A stretch of DNA of 6,285 bases from Chitinophagaceae bacterium (lineage in GTDB: Bacteria; Bacteroidota; Bacteroidia; Chitinophagales; Chitinophagaceae): positions 1 through 6,285 of the forward strand of contig CANHSD010000162.1 in NCBI GenBank assembly GCA_947463105.1. The letters run 5' to 3'. A program made the translations under genes and the position numbers. Of this stretch, positions 1 to 5,941 are shown one piece after another. The notes below the pieces were generated by a model. The model was not told the DNA's origin. It saw only the letters and a list, made by a program, of their open reading frames with translations, and did not search any database. How positions within the stretch are numbered: position 1 is the stretch's first letter; the number at the start of each line of letters is the position of its first letter.

Positions 1-42
1 CTATTTTAGAACTTTAGTGAACCATTTAACCAAAGAATTGCT

Positions 43-1536
43 ATGAGTTTATTCAGAAGAAAATCACTTGAAGCGTTGCTTGCCCAGGCCGAAGATTCGG
101 AAAAGGGACTCAAGCGTACCCTGGGTGCAGGAAACCTTGTTGCGTTGGGCATTGGTGCCATCATCGGAGCAGGACTTTTTGTAAGGACTGCAGCAGCAGC
201 AGGACAAGCAGCAGGCCCGGGCGTTACACTTTCATTTATTGTAGCAGCAGTAGGTTGTGCTTTTGCTGGTCTTTGCTATGCAGAATTTGCATCAATGATA
301 CCGATTGCAGGCAGCGCCTATGCTTACTCTTATGTTACCATGGGAGAGCTTGTTGCCTGGATCATTGGATGGGCCCTCATCATGGAATATGCACTGGGTG
401 CAGCTACCGTTTCCATTGCATGGAGCGAATACCTCAATAAGCTCTTGGGAGGGAGCATTCCTTATGAATGGTGCCACTCTCCTTTTGAAAGCTATACCGA
501 CTCCTCTGGTATCTTGCACGCCGGCTTCATGAATGCACCAGCCCTGATCATCCTTCTCTTGCTAACCCTTTTGCTCATCAAAGGAACACAGGAATCTGCC
601 ATGGTAAACTCCATCATCGTTTTCGTAAAAGTAGCGGTTGTACTGGTTTTTATCGCCCTTGGATGGAAATTCATCAATCCTGCCAACTATGTACCCTACC
701 TGATTCCGGCCAACGAGCCACCAGTCATGGATCAGGCAGGGAAAATCATTGCCGACTACAGCCCATGGAACAAGCATGGCTGGGGAGGAATCCTTGGTGG
801 AGCAGGAATCGTATTTTTTGCATTTATTGGGTTTGATGCCGTTTCCACCGCTGCACAGGAAGCCAAAAATCCAAAGCGCGACATGCCAATTGGCATATTG
901 GGATCTCTCGTGGTTTGTACGATCCTGTATATTCTGTTTGGCCACGTTTTGACAGGGGTTACGAACTGGAAGGAATTTGTTGATCCTGAAAAAGGACGCG
1001 AAGCTTCAGTAGCCTATACCATTGCCACCTACATGAAGGAATACAGCTGGCTTGCCACTGCGGTTACTGTAGCGATTCTTGCCGGCTTCTCATCCGTAAT
1101 CCTTGTGATGTTGATGGGGCAAAGCCGCATCTTCTATACCATGAGCAATGATGGGCTGATACCAAAAGCTTTTGGTGATCTGCACCCGAAGTTCAAGACT
1201 CCTTACAAATCCAATATGATCCTCTTTGTATTTGTTGGTGCATTTGCCGCATTTGTTCCAGGACATGTAGCCGGTGACCTGACAAGCTTTGGTACATTGT
1301 TTGCTTTTGTTCTTGTGAGCATTGGCGTTTGGATCCTCAGGGTTAAAGCCCCAAACATTGAACGCCCATTCAAAGCACCTATCGCGCCTGTTGTCAGTGT
1401 GCTAGGAGCATTGATTTGCCTGGCAATGATTGTTGGATTGGATGGCCAGACACTGAAGGTTGCATTTGGCTGGATGGCCCTCGGGTTGGTCGTATACTTT
1501 GTCTACAGCAAAAAACACAGCAGGCTAAAAGACTAA
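43..1536 (+). CDS. APC-superfamily amino acid permease (cationic amino acid transporter-like)
   Basis: A 497-residue inner-membrane protein predicted to carry amino acids across the cytoplasmic membrane by secondary transport. The sequence is dominated by hydrophobic segments, about 12, as is usual for the amino acid-polyamine-organocation superfamily. The first membrane segment carries the glycine-rich broken helix GIGAIIGAGLF (residues 36-46), the substrate-binding signature of the family. Further family blocks are YAEFASMIPIAGSAYAYSY near residues 80-98, FIGFDAVSTAAQEAKNPKRD near 262-281, and GQSRIFYTMSNDGLIPK near 360-376. The overall pattern and length match the cationic amino acid transporter (CAT) branch common in Bacteroidota, but the substrate cannot be read from sequence. 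The ATG has no Shine-Dalgarno; a poor -7-like box (TATTTTAG, 2-9) lies upstream. The gene appears monocistronic because a strong terminator follows. The family call is firm and the substrate is open. Confidence 0.93.
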   Translation: MSLFRRKSLEALLAQAEDSEKGLKRTLGAGNLVALGIGAIIGAGLFVRTAAAAGQAAGPGVTLSFIVAAVGCAFAGLCYAEFASMIPIAGSAYAYSYVTMGELVAWIIGWALIMEYALGAATVSIAWSEYLNKLLGGSIPYEWCHSPFESYTDSSGILHAGFMNAPALIILLLLTLLLIKGTQESAMVNSIIVFVKVAVVLVFIALGWKFINPANYVPYLIPANEPPVMDQAGKIIADYSPWNKHGWGGILGGAGIVFFAFIGFDAVSTAAQEAKNPKRDMPIGILGSLVVCTILYILFGHVLTGVTNWKEFVDPEKGREASVAYTIATYMKEYSWLATAVTVAILAGFSSVILVMLMGQSRIFYTMSNDGLIPKAFGDLHPKFKTPYKSNMILFVFVGAFAAFVPGHVAGDLTSFGTLFAFVLVSIGVWILRVKAPNIERPFKAPIAPVVSVLGALICLAMIVGLDGQTLKVAFGWMALGLVVYFVYSKKHSRLKD

Positions 1537-1556
1537 TTTCCAGAAATATTTATCAT

Positions 1557-1589
1557 AATCCCGGCTCCAAATGGACCGGGATTTTTTTT
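1557..1589 (+). terminator. Intrinsic terminator after the permease gene
   Basis: A perfect 8-bp stem AATCCCGG (1557-1564) pairs with CCGGGATT (1576-1583). Inside it, after a bulged C, TCC pairs with GGA around an AAAT tetraloop. The stem runs straight into eight T's (1582-1589). It starts 20 bp after the permease stop. The reverse strand has no T-run after the hairpin, so it works for the plus strand only. Confidence 0.88.
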
Positions 1590-1614
1590 AGCCCGCAGGG
1601 AACCCTTAAATTTG
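1584..1614 (+). promoter_or_regulatory. Bacteroidota-type promoter for the YebC-family gene
   Basis: TAAATTTG at 1607-1614 matches the Bacteroidota -7 consensus TAnnTTTG exactly. TTTT at 1584-1587, 19 nt upstream, can serve as a weak -33 element and is part of the T-tract of the preceding terminator. The predicted leader is about 25-30 nt before the ATG at 1647. This is seen by eye and transcription is not demonstrated. Confidence 0.6.
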
Positions 1615-1646
1615 TAGCCGTTTCAACAAAGCAACAATTCAACACC

Positions 1647-2369
1647 ATGGGAAGGATATTTGAAGTCAGGAAGTCTACGATGTTTGCCCGCTGGGACAGG
1701 ATGGCCAAACAATTCACCAGGATAGGCAAAGAAATTGCCATTGCCGTAAAAACAGGTGGACCCGATCCCAATACCAACCCATTCCTGCGCCGTTGTTTTC
1801 AGAATGCAAAGAGCGTCAACATGCCCAAAGACAGGGTTGAGGCTGCCATCAAAAGGGCACAAGGAAAAGACATGGAAAACTTTGAGGAGATCCTTTACGA
1901 AGGATATGGACCTCATGGTGTAGCTATTCTGGTTGAAACTGCAACAGACAACCATGTAAGGACCGTTGCCAACATCAAATCCCATTTCAACAAAGGAAAT
2001 GGTGCAATGGGCACCAGCGGCAGTGTAAGTTTCCAGTTCAAGAAAATGGGGGTTTTTAAATTGAAAAATGAAGGCCTTAGCCATGATGATTTGGAGTTGG
2101 AATTGATTGATTTTGGTCTTGAAGAAATGGGAGAAAGCACCAATGATGCAGGAGAAGACGTATTTGTAATCCGTTGCGCCTTCAATGATTTTGGCAACAT
2201 GCAAAAAGCACTTGAGGAAAAAAACCTCAACACCCTCAGTGCGGAGGTAGAGTGGATTCCCAATACCGTTGTTGAATTGGATGAAGAGCAGGCACAAGAA
2301 GTACTAAAGCTTGTGGATCGTCTTGAACAGGACGAGGATACCCAAAAGGTATTTCATAACCTCAAGTAA
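1647..2369 (+). CDS. yebC: YebC/PmpR family protein (TACO1-like)
   Basis: A 240-residue cytosolic protein, the usual length of the YebC/PmpR/TACO1 family. Members were first described as DNA-binding regulators and more recently as translation factors that relieve ribosome stalling, with mitochondrial TACO1 as the eukaryotic relative. Diagnostic blocks are AVKTGGPDPNTNP (about 32-44), NMPKDRVEAAIKRAQGKD (about 59-76), YEGYGPHGVAILVETATDN (about 84-102) and the GTSGSVSFQFKK stretch (about 125-136). The canonical GHSKWANIKHRK start is replaced by GRIFEVRKSTMFARWDRMAK, the variant I associate with Bacteroidota members. The reading frame stays open upstream to about 1416, inside the permease gene. 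The ATG at 1647 is chosen because it begins the family's conserved MGR start and sits just after a promoter and a terminator. There is no Shine-Dalgarno; the leader is A-rich. Which of the two roles applies here cannot be told from sequence. Confidence 0.95.
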   Translation: MGRIFEVRKSTMFARWDRMAKQFTRIGKEIAIAVKTGGPDPNTNPFLRRCFQNAKSVNMPKDRVEAAIKRAQGKDMENFEEILYEGYGPHGVAILVETATDNHVRTVANIKSHFNKGNGAMGTSGSVSFQFKKMGVFKLKNEGLSHDDLELELIDFGLEEMGESTNDAGEDVFVIRCAFNDFGNMQKALEEKNLNTLSAEVEWIPNTVVELDEEQAQEVLKLVDRLEQDEDTQKVFHNLK

Positions 2370-2415
2370 TCATCAGAACAGATAAAAGATTGATGCTGTT
2401 TCGCTGAGTCCCCTG

Positions 2416-4803
2416 TTATTCGGCGATCATCTCCATGACCATGGCAATAACATCCTCGGTATTGGGCTTGGAGAAATAATCTCCATCACTTCCATAACCA
2501 GGACGGTGAGGCTGAGAACATAGTATGCGGGGTGAGGCGTCCAGCCATCTATATCCCCCTTGCTTGTCCATGACTTCTGAGAACATGAATGAGGTAGCTC
2601 CCCCAGGGACATCCTCATCTACAAACAAAATTCGGTTGGTCTTTTCCAGCGACTTGACAATATGATGATTGGTATCAAATGGAATGAGTGTTTGTACATC
2701 AATAACCTCAGTTTCAACACCCGTCATGGCCAGCACTGCTGCCCCCTCAAGTACAATCCTGAGGGTGGATCCATACGTTACGATGGTGATGGCGTCCCCT
2801 TCGCGGACAGTTTCAGGCATGCCCAATGGGAGCTTGTATGCCAGCAAATCTGAAGGCAGTTTTTCCTTCAAACGGTATCCGTTTAAGCATTCCACCACTA
2901 CCCCGGGTGTTTTTCCATCGAGCAAGGTATTGTAAAATCCTACGGCCTGCACCATGCTGCGGGGAACACAAAAATGGAACCCTTTTAGTGCATTGATCAT
3001 GAGGCCCATGGGTGAACCACTGTGCCAAATCCCTTCCAGCCTATGGCCACGGCTCCTGACTATCAGCGGAGCAATCTGTTTGCCTGCAGACCGGTAATGC
3101 AAGGTGGCAGCGTCGTCACTCATCACCTGCAATCCATACAAAAGATAATCGAGGTACTGTATCTCGGCTATAGGCCTTAGGCCACGCATGGACATGCCTA
3201 CGCCCTGACCGATAATCGTGAGCTCTCTGATTCCTGTATCGAATATTCTTTCTGATCCGTACTTCTGTTGCAATCCGGCAAAGCCTTGGTTTACATCACC
3301 TATCTTACCCAGGTCTTCGCCAAAGGCCACCACCGTAGGATTGGCATCAAATAGTTCATCGAAATACCTGTTCAATATTTCATAGCCATTGAGGAGGCCA
3401 GCATCCTCAGAAAATGATGGAAGGGGAAGTTCGGAGGGCAATGGCTTTAGGGCATTGTCTACGTATAACTTTGAATTATACAAAAGCTTGTTTTCCTCTT
3501 GAAGCTGTTGATAGTAGGCCAGGACTGGAGCCGTCAGGTCCTTGTCTGCGGCAAGGAGGATGGTTCGCTGGAGGGCCACCATGATATCGCGCCTGAAAGG
3601 CAGGCTGTTGTCAGAAAGCTCCTGATAAATAGCATTCAAGTGGTCGGCGCCAATTCTGGCAACTACTTCTCCAATGAGCGAAAGTGTTTTCTGCTTCTGC
3701 TCCTGTATCGGGCTATCATATAATTTCCAGTTTGTCAAGCGGCATTCATTCACATAAGCCCTGGAACTGTCTTCCAATGCTTCAATTTCGTCAGTGGCGG
3801 CCAGGCCATTTTCAATGATCCAGGTGCGCATTTGTGCCAAACAATCCCATTGACGCTCCCATTGTAAGCGCTCTGGCGACTTGTATCTTTCATGGCTTCC
3901 TGAGGTTGAGTGTCCCTGTGGCTGGGTCAGTTCTTCAACATGAAAAAGAACAGGAATATGTTCATTTCTTGCTATTGTGATGCCTTCTTCAAATACCTCA
4001 CAGAGCTGGGCATAATCCCAACCCTTTACCTTGTATATCAGCATCCCATTGGTGCCCCTTGATTTTTCAAACCCAGAGAGGGCGTCTGAAATGGAGGCTT
4101 TGACGGTTTGAAATTCTTTCGGCACGGAGATACCATACCCATCATCCCAAACAAAAACAGCCAAGGGGACCTGAGATACTGCAGCGGCATTCATGGTTTC
4201 CCAGAAATGTCCTTCGCTGGTGGAAGCATCGCCTATCGTACAGAAACAGACTTCGTTTCCATGGTTAGAAAAGCTTGTCATGTTCTCTAAGACAGGAGTG
4301 TGTCGGTATATTTTTGAGGCATACGCCAAGCCAAGTGCTCTAGGTAAATGACCGGCAGTGGGTGCCAGGCCAGAGGAAAGGTTCTTGGTCTTTGTAAAAT
4401 TGATGAAATTGTCATGCTCATCGACGAAAGGCGTACAGAAATGACAATTCATTTGTCGGCCCGCACTATGAGGATCATGCTCGGGGTTAGGGTCTGCATA
4501 CAGCTGAGAAAAAAACTGACCCAATGTAGCGGCCCCTGTTGCCAATGCAAAGGTCTGGTCTCTGTAATATCCGGCATAAAAATCACCGGGCTTGAAAAAC
4601 TTTGCCATGGCCACCTGTGGCACTTCTTTTCCATCCCCAAAAATCCCAAACTTGGCCTTCCCGGTGAGGACTTCTTTTCTGCCAAGTAGGCTGGCTTGTC
4701 GGCTTTGGAATGCAATGGTATAATCACTAATAACAGTCTGTCTGAACGCCTCAAAGGAGAGTTCATCAGCCAGCTGCTGTTCAGTAATTGCTGCGTCTTG
4801 CAT
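2416..4803 (-). CDS. 2-oxoacid dehydrogenase E1, fused alpha and beta subunits
   Basis: A 795-residue thiamine-diphosphate enzyme: the decarboxylating E1 of a 2-oxoacid dehydrogenase complex, passing an acyl group to the lipoyl domain of E2. The N-terminal half is E1 alpha: YYRDQTFALATG (79-90), the ThDP/Mg motif GDASTSEG (191-198) to DDGYGIS (220-226), and the HSTSGSHERYKS loop (298-309), which resembles the phosphorylation-loop HSTS of branched-chain E1 alpha. The C-terminal half is E1 beta: GEDLGK (495-500), the putative ThDP-activating Glu in GIRELTIIGQG (E527), HSGSPMG (594-600, matching the HSQS of E1 beta), and IDVQTLIPFD (701-710) in the transketolase C-terminal domain. About 110 mostly helical-looking residues (361-470) join the halves, so it is longer than a simple fusion of about 660. 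Such fusions are known in Bacteroidota. A branched-chain substrate is favoured but pyruvate or another 2-oxoacid is possible. No E2 or E3 lies in the window. It is convergent with yebC and has its own promoter candidate. Confidence 0.93.
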   Translation of the reverse strand: MQDAAITEQQLADELSFEAFRQTVISDYTIAFQSRQASLLGRKEVLTGKAKFGIFGDGKEVPQVAMAKFFKPGDFYAGYYRDQTFALATGAATLGQFFSQLYADPNPEHDPHSAGRQMNCHFCTPFVDEHDNFINFTKTKNLSSGLAPTAGHLPRALGLAYASKIYRHTPVLENMTSFSNHGNEVCFCTIGDASTSEGHFWETMNAAAVSQVPLAVFVWDDGYGISVPKEFQTVKASISDALSGFEKSRGTNGMLIYKVKGWDYAQLCEVFEEGITIARNEHIPVLFHVEELTQPQGHSTSGSHERYKSPERLQWERQWDCLAQMRTWIIENGLAATDEIEALEDSSRAYVNECRLTNWKLYDSPIQEQKQKTLSLIGEVVARIGADHLNAIYQELSDNSLPFRRDIMVALQRTILLAADKDLTAPVLAYYQQLQEENKLLYNSKLYVDNALKPLPSELPLPSFSEDAGLLNGYEILNRYFDELFDANPTVVAFGEDLGKIGDVNQGFAGLQQKYGSERIFDTGIRELTIIGQGVGMSMRGLRPIAEIQYLDYLLYGLQVMSDDAATLHYRSAGKQIAPLIVRSRGHRLEGIWHSGSPMGLMINALKGFHFCVPRSMVQAVGFYNTLLDGKTPGVVVECLNGYRLKEKLPSDLLAYKLPLGMPETVREGDAITIVTYGSTLRIVLEGAAVLAMTGVETEVIDVQTLIPFDTNHHIVKSLEKTNRILFVDEDVPGGATSFMFSEVMDKQGGYRWLDASPRILCSQPHRPGYGSDGDYFSKPNTEDVIAMVMEMIAE

Positions 4804-4807
4804 GCGA

Positions 4808-4841
4808 CAAAACTAACCAATTTTGTTAATAAAAAATCAAA
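4808..4841 (-). promoter_or_regulatory. Candidate promoter of the E1 fusion gene (possibly leaderless)
   Basis: On the minus strand TAGTTTTG (4815 down to 4808) matches TAnnTTTG exactly. TTTG at 4841-4838 lies 22 nt upstream as a possible -33 element. Only four bases separate the box from the ATG (4803-4801), so transcription would begin at or just before the start codon. The 22-nt spacing is on the long side and the region is AT-rich, so chance is possible. Confidence 0.42.
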
Positions 4842-4899
4842 GCCAGGCACATGGGGACAAACCACAAATATCTGGGCAAAACCTGCTGAATAGGGCAAT

Positions 4900-4928
4900 A
4901 AAAAAGCGGCAGGTTGTTGACCTGCCGC
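4900..4928 (-). terminator. Intrinsic terminator after the DUF1573 gene pair
   Basis: A perfect 9-bp GC-rich stem, GCGGCAGGT (4906-4914) with ACCTGCCGC (4920-4928), has a 5-nt loop. On the minus strand it is followed by six T's (4905-4900). It begins 22 nt past the stop codon of the downstream DUF1573 gene. There is no T-run on the plus side, so it is directional. It insulates the E1 gene from readthrough. Confidence 0.9.
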
Positions 4929-4950
4929 CCTAAAAATTGCAAAAAAATAT

Positions 4951-5367
4951 TTATTTCTTTACCCCTTTGTCAAAGTCTGCTGCAGGAACTACCTCACCAG
5001 CAATTTTAAGTTCAAATGGAGCGTCTACACCTTTGATCTTTACAAAAACTGTTTTTTCAAAAGGTCCAGGAGCGGCAGCGTTAAAACCAGCCTTGATTTT
5101 GTCTGCCTTTGCAGCCATTACAGGTTGTTGAGGCCAGGTTGGGGTGGTACATCCACATGAAGCAGAAGCTGTTTCAATGATGATCGGAGCACTGGCAATA
5201 TTGCTGAACTCAAAATCATGTGTAACTGGAACACCTTGCTTGATCTTGCCAAAATTGTGGCGGATCTCTTTGAATTTAACCATGTCTTCCGCTTTCTTGA
5301 CACTATTTTGCGCAACTGCAAAAAAGCCTGTGGCCAAGACCATGAGCGTAATCATTATTTTTTTCAT
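4951..5367 (-). CDS. Exported DUF1573 protein, copy A (downstream paralogue)
   Basis: A 138-residue secreted or periplasmic protein of the DUF1573 family (Ig-like ASH-type beta-sandwich by family knowledge; function unknown). The start is set at the methionine beginning MKKIMITLMVLATGFFAVAQ: a lysine n-region, a hydrophobic core and an AVAQ end typical of a Bacteroidota signal peptide. The frame continues 26 codons upstream, but that would bury the signal peptide and overlap the neighbouring gene. The domain runs from about residue 34 to 128: HNFGKIKQGVPVTHDFEF (37-54), then SASCGCTTPTW (68-78) with the conserved Cys-x-Cys, then AAAPGPFEKT. It lies 49 bp downstream of a clear paralogue with the same motifs. 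It has its own promoter candidate and is followed by a strong terminator. Its lysine-rich tail ends at GVKK. Whether the Cys pair binds metal or forms a disulfide is unknown. Confidence 0.88.
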   Translation of the reverse strand: MKKIMITLMVLATGFFAVAQNSVKKAEDMVKFKEIRHNFGKIKQGVPVTHDFEFSNIASAPIIIETASASCGCTTPTWPQQPVMAAKADKIKAGFNAAAPGPFEKTVFVKIKGVDAPFELKIAGEVVPAADFDKGVKK

Positions 5368-5391
5368 TGTTTCTTGATTTATTTTGTCATA

Positions 5392-5422
5392 CAAAATTAA
5401 TGCTTTTTTTCGGTTCCTAAAA
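5392..5422 (-). promoter_or_regulatory. Promoter of DUF1573 copy A, overlapping the end of copy B
   Basis: On the minus strand TAATTTTG (5399 down to 5392) matches TAnnTTTG exactly. TTTT (5422-5419) lies exactly 19 nt upstream, the same arrangement as the yebC promoter. The upstream element overlaps the last codon and the stop of copy B. The predicted leader is about 20 nt. It supports the start at 5367 rather than the longer frame, since the longer start would lie upstream of the box. Confidence 0.55.
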
Positions 5423-5872
5423 CTTCGCAGTTTTGAGAAACGCAATGCTTTTGTTAAAAGGGGCGGGCTGTTCAGGGGTCTTCCAGACAGTTCCCTTGAT
5501 GCTTATCACAGACGTCATACCTTCAGCATACATCAGGGTGATGGTCTTTTCAAAATAGCCAGGCGCTGCCGAATTATAACCCACTTTGATGATGGATGTT
5601 CCGCCGGGAGCAATGGGTTCCCTGCTCCATTCAGGAGTAGTACATCCACAAGATGCCTGTACGTTGTCTATCACCAGTGGTACAATATCGAGGTTGATGA
5701 CATGAAAATCATGAAACACAGGCTTCCCCTGCATGATTTTCCCAAAATCATACGAGGTTTCCTTTACAGCAATTCTGTCCTTTTTTTTGCCAGCATCGAT
5801 GTTTTGTGCATACATCATCAACGGGAATGATAGGGCAAGTAGGAACATCAATAGTGTAAACTGTTTAAACAT
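5417..5872 (-). CDS. Exported DUF1573 protein, copy B (upstream paralogue)
   Basis: A 151-residue DUF1573 protein, predicted exported. The start is taken at the methionine opening MFKQFTLLMFLLALSFPLMM, a hydrophobic signal peptide ending in YAQ near residue 23; the frame extends 17 codons further but that adds a charged leader in front of the signal. Domain landmarks are YDFGKIMQGKPVFHDFHV (41-58), QASCGCTTPEW (72-82) and SAAPGYFEKT (101-110). A hand ungapped alignment with copy A gives about 36 identities over about 88 positions, so they are old tandem duplicates rather than a recent copy. The C-terminus differs, with about 25 residues (KTPEQPAPFNKS onward) after the domain. It is transcribed divergently from the aminotransferase, with a palindrome over its candidate -7 box. 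The family has no assigned function; surface or periplasmic roles are inferred only from the signal peptide. Confidence 0.88.
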   Translation of the reverse strand: MFKQFTLLMFLLALSFPLMMYAQNIDAGKKKDRIAVKETSYDFGKIMQGKPVFHDFHVINLDIVPLVIDNVQASCGCTTPEWSREPIAPGGTSIIKVGYNSAAPGYFEKTITLMYAEGMTSVISIKGTVWKTPEQPAPFNKSIAFLKTAKF

Positions 5873-5884
5873 GGTATACGTATA

Positions 5885-5903
5885 ACGTAAATCGAATTTA
5901 CGT
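5885..5903. promoter_or_regulatory. Perfect 19-bp inverted repeat, possible operator
   Basis: ACGTAAAT (5885-5892) and ATTTACGT (5896-5903) are exact reverse complements around CGA. The site lies in the 69-bp divergent region and covers the candidate -7 box of DUF1573 copy B (minus strand TAAATTCG, 5900-5893, one mismatch to TAnnTTTG, with TTGG 19 nt upstream at 5923-5920). A second perfect palindrome, TATACGTATA, sits at 5875-5884 immediately next to it. Position and symmetry suit a dimeric regulator. AT-rich DNA produces palindromes easily, and no regulator is encoded here. Confidence 0.4.
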
Positions 5904-5929
5904 ATTGTTCTCTTTGAAACCAATTTACC

Positions 5930-5937
5930 TAAATTTA
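5930..5937 (+). promoter_or_regulatory. Weak -7-like box before the aminotransferase
   Basis: TAAATTTA differs from TAnnTTTG only in the last base and ends 4 nt before the ATG at 5942. The best upstream match is TTG at 5905-5907, 22 nt away. If real, the mRNA would be nearly leaderless. The support is weak. Confidence 0.25.
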
Positions 5938-5941
5938 CAGC

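Noticed and set aside
190..255. GCA/CAG-type triplet run
   Set aside because: It simply encodes the alanine-rich stretch of the permease's first membrane region; the copies are interrupted and in frame.
562..945. Antisense frame of 127 codons inside the permease gene
   Set aside because: It is a shadow of a well-conserved coding sequence, with no domain, signal peptide or promoter of its own.
1416..1646. Open N-terminal extension of the YebC frame reaching back into the permease gene
   Set aside because: It overlaps the permease coding end, crosses the terminator and promoter, and shows no family similarity; the conserved protein begins with MGR at 1647.
2370..2415. Possible bidirectional terminator between the convergent yebC and E1 genes
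   Set aside because: AACAG (2377-2381) can pair with CTGTT (2396-2400), and CATCA with TGATG, but the stems are only 5 bp with long loops and no T-tract on either strand.
4696..4893. Small plus-strand frame across the E1 start and the upstream gap
   Set aside because: It is mostly antisense to E1, has no recognisable protein features and lies across the E1 promoter.
4804..4899. Possible small RNA or small gene between E1 and the DUF1573 terminator
   Set aside because: The 96-bp region holds only the E1 promoter candidate; no hairpin with its own terminator and no credible small frame is visible.
5368..5445. Longer start for DUF1573 copy A (26 extra residues)
   Set aside because: It would overlap copy B, hide a clear signal peptide and start upstream of the -7 box.
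5873..5923. Longer start for DUF1573 copy B (17 extra residues)
   Set aside because: It adds charged residues before a clean signal peptide and runs through the palindromes and candidate promoter.
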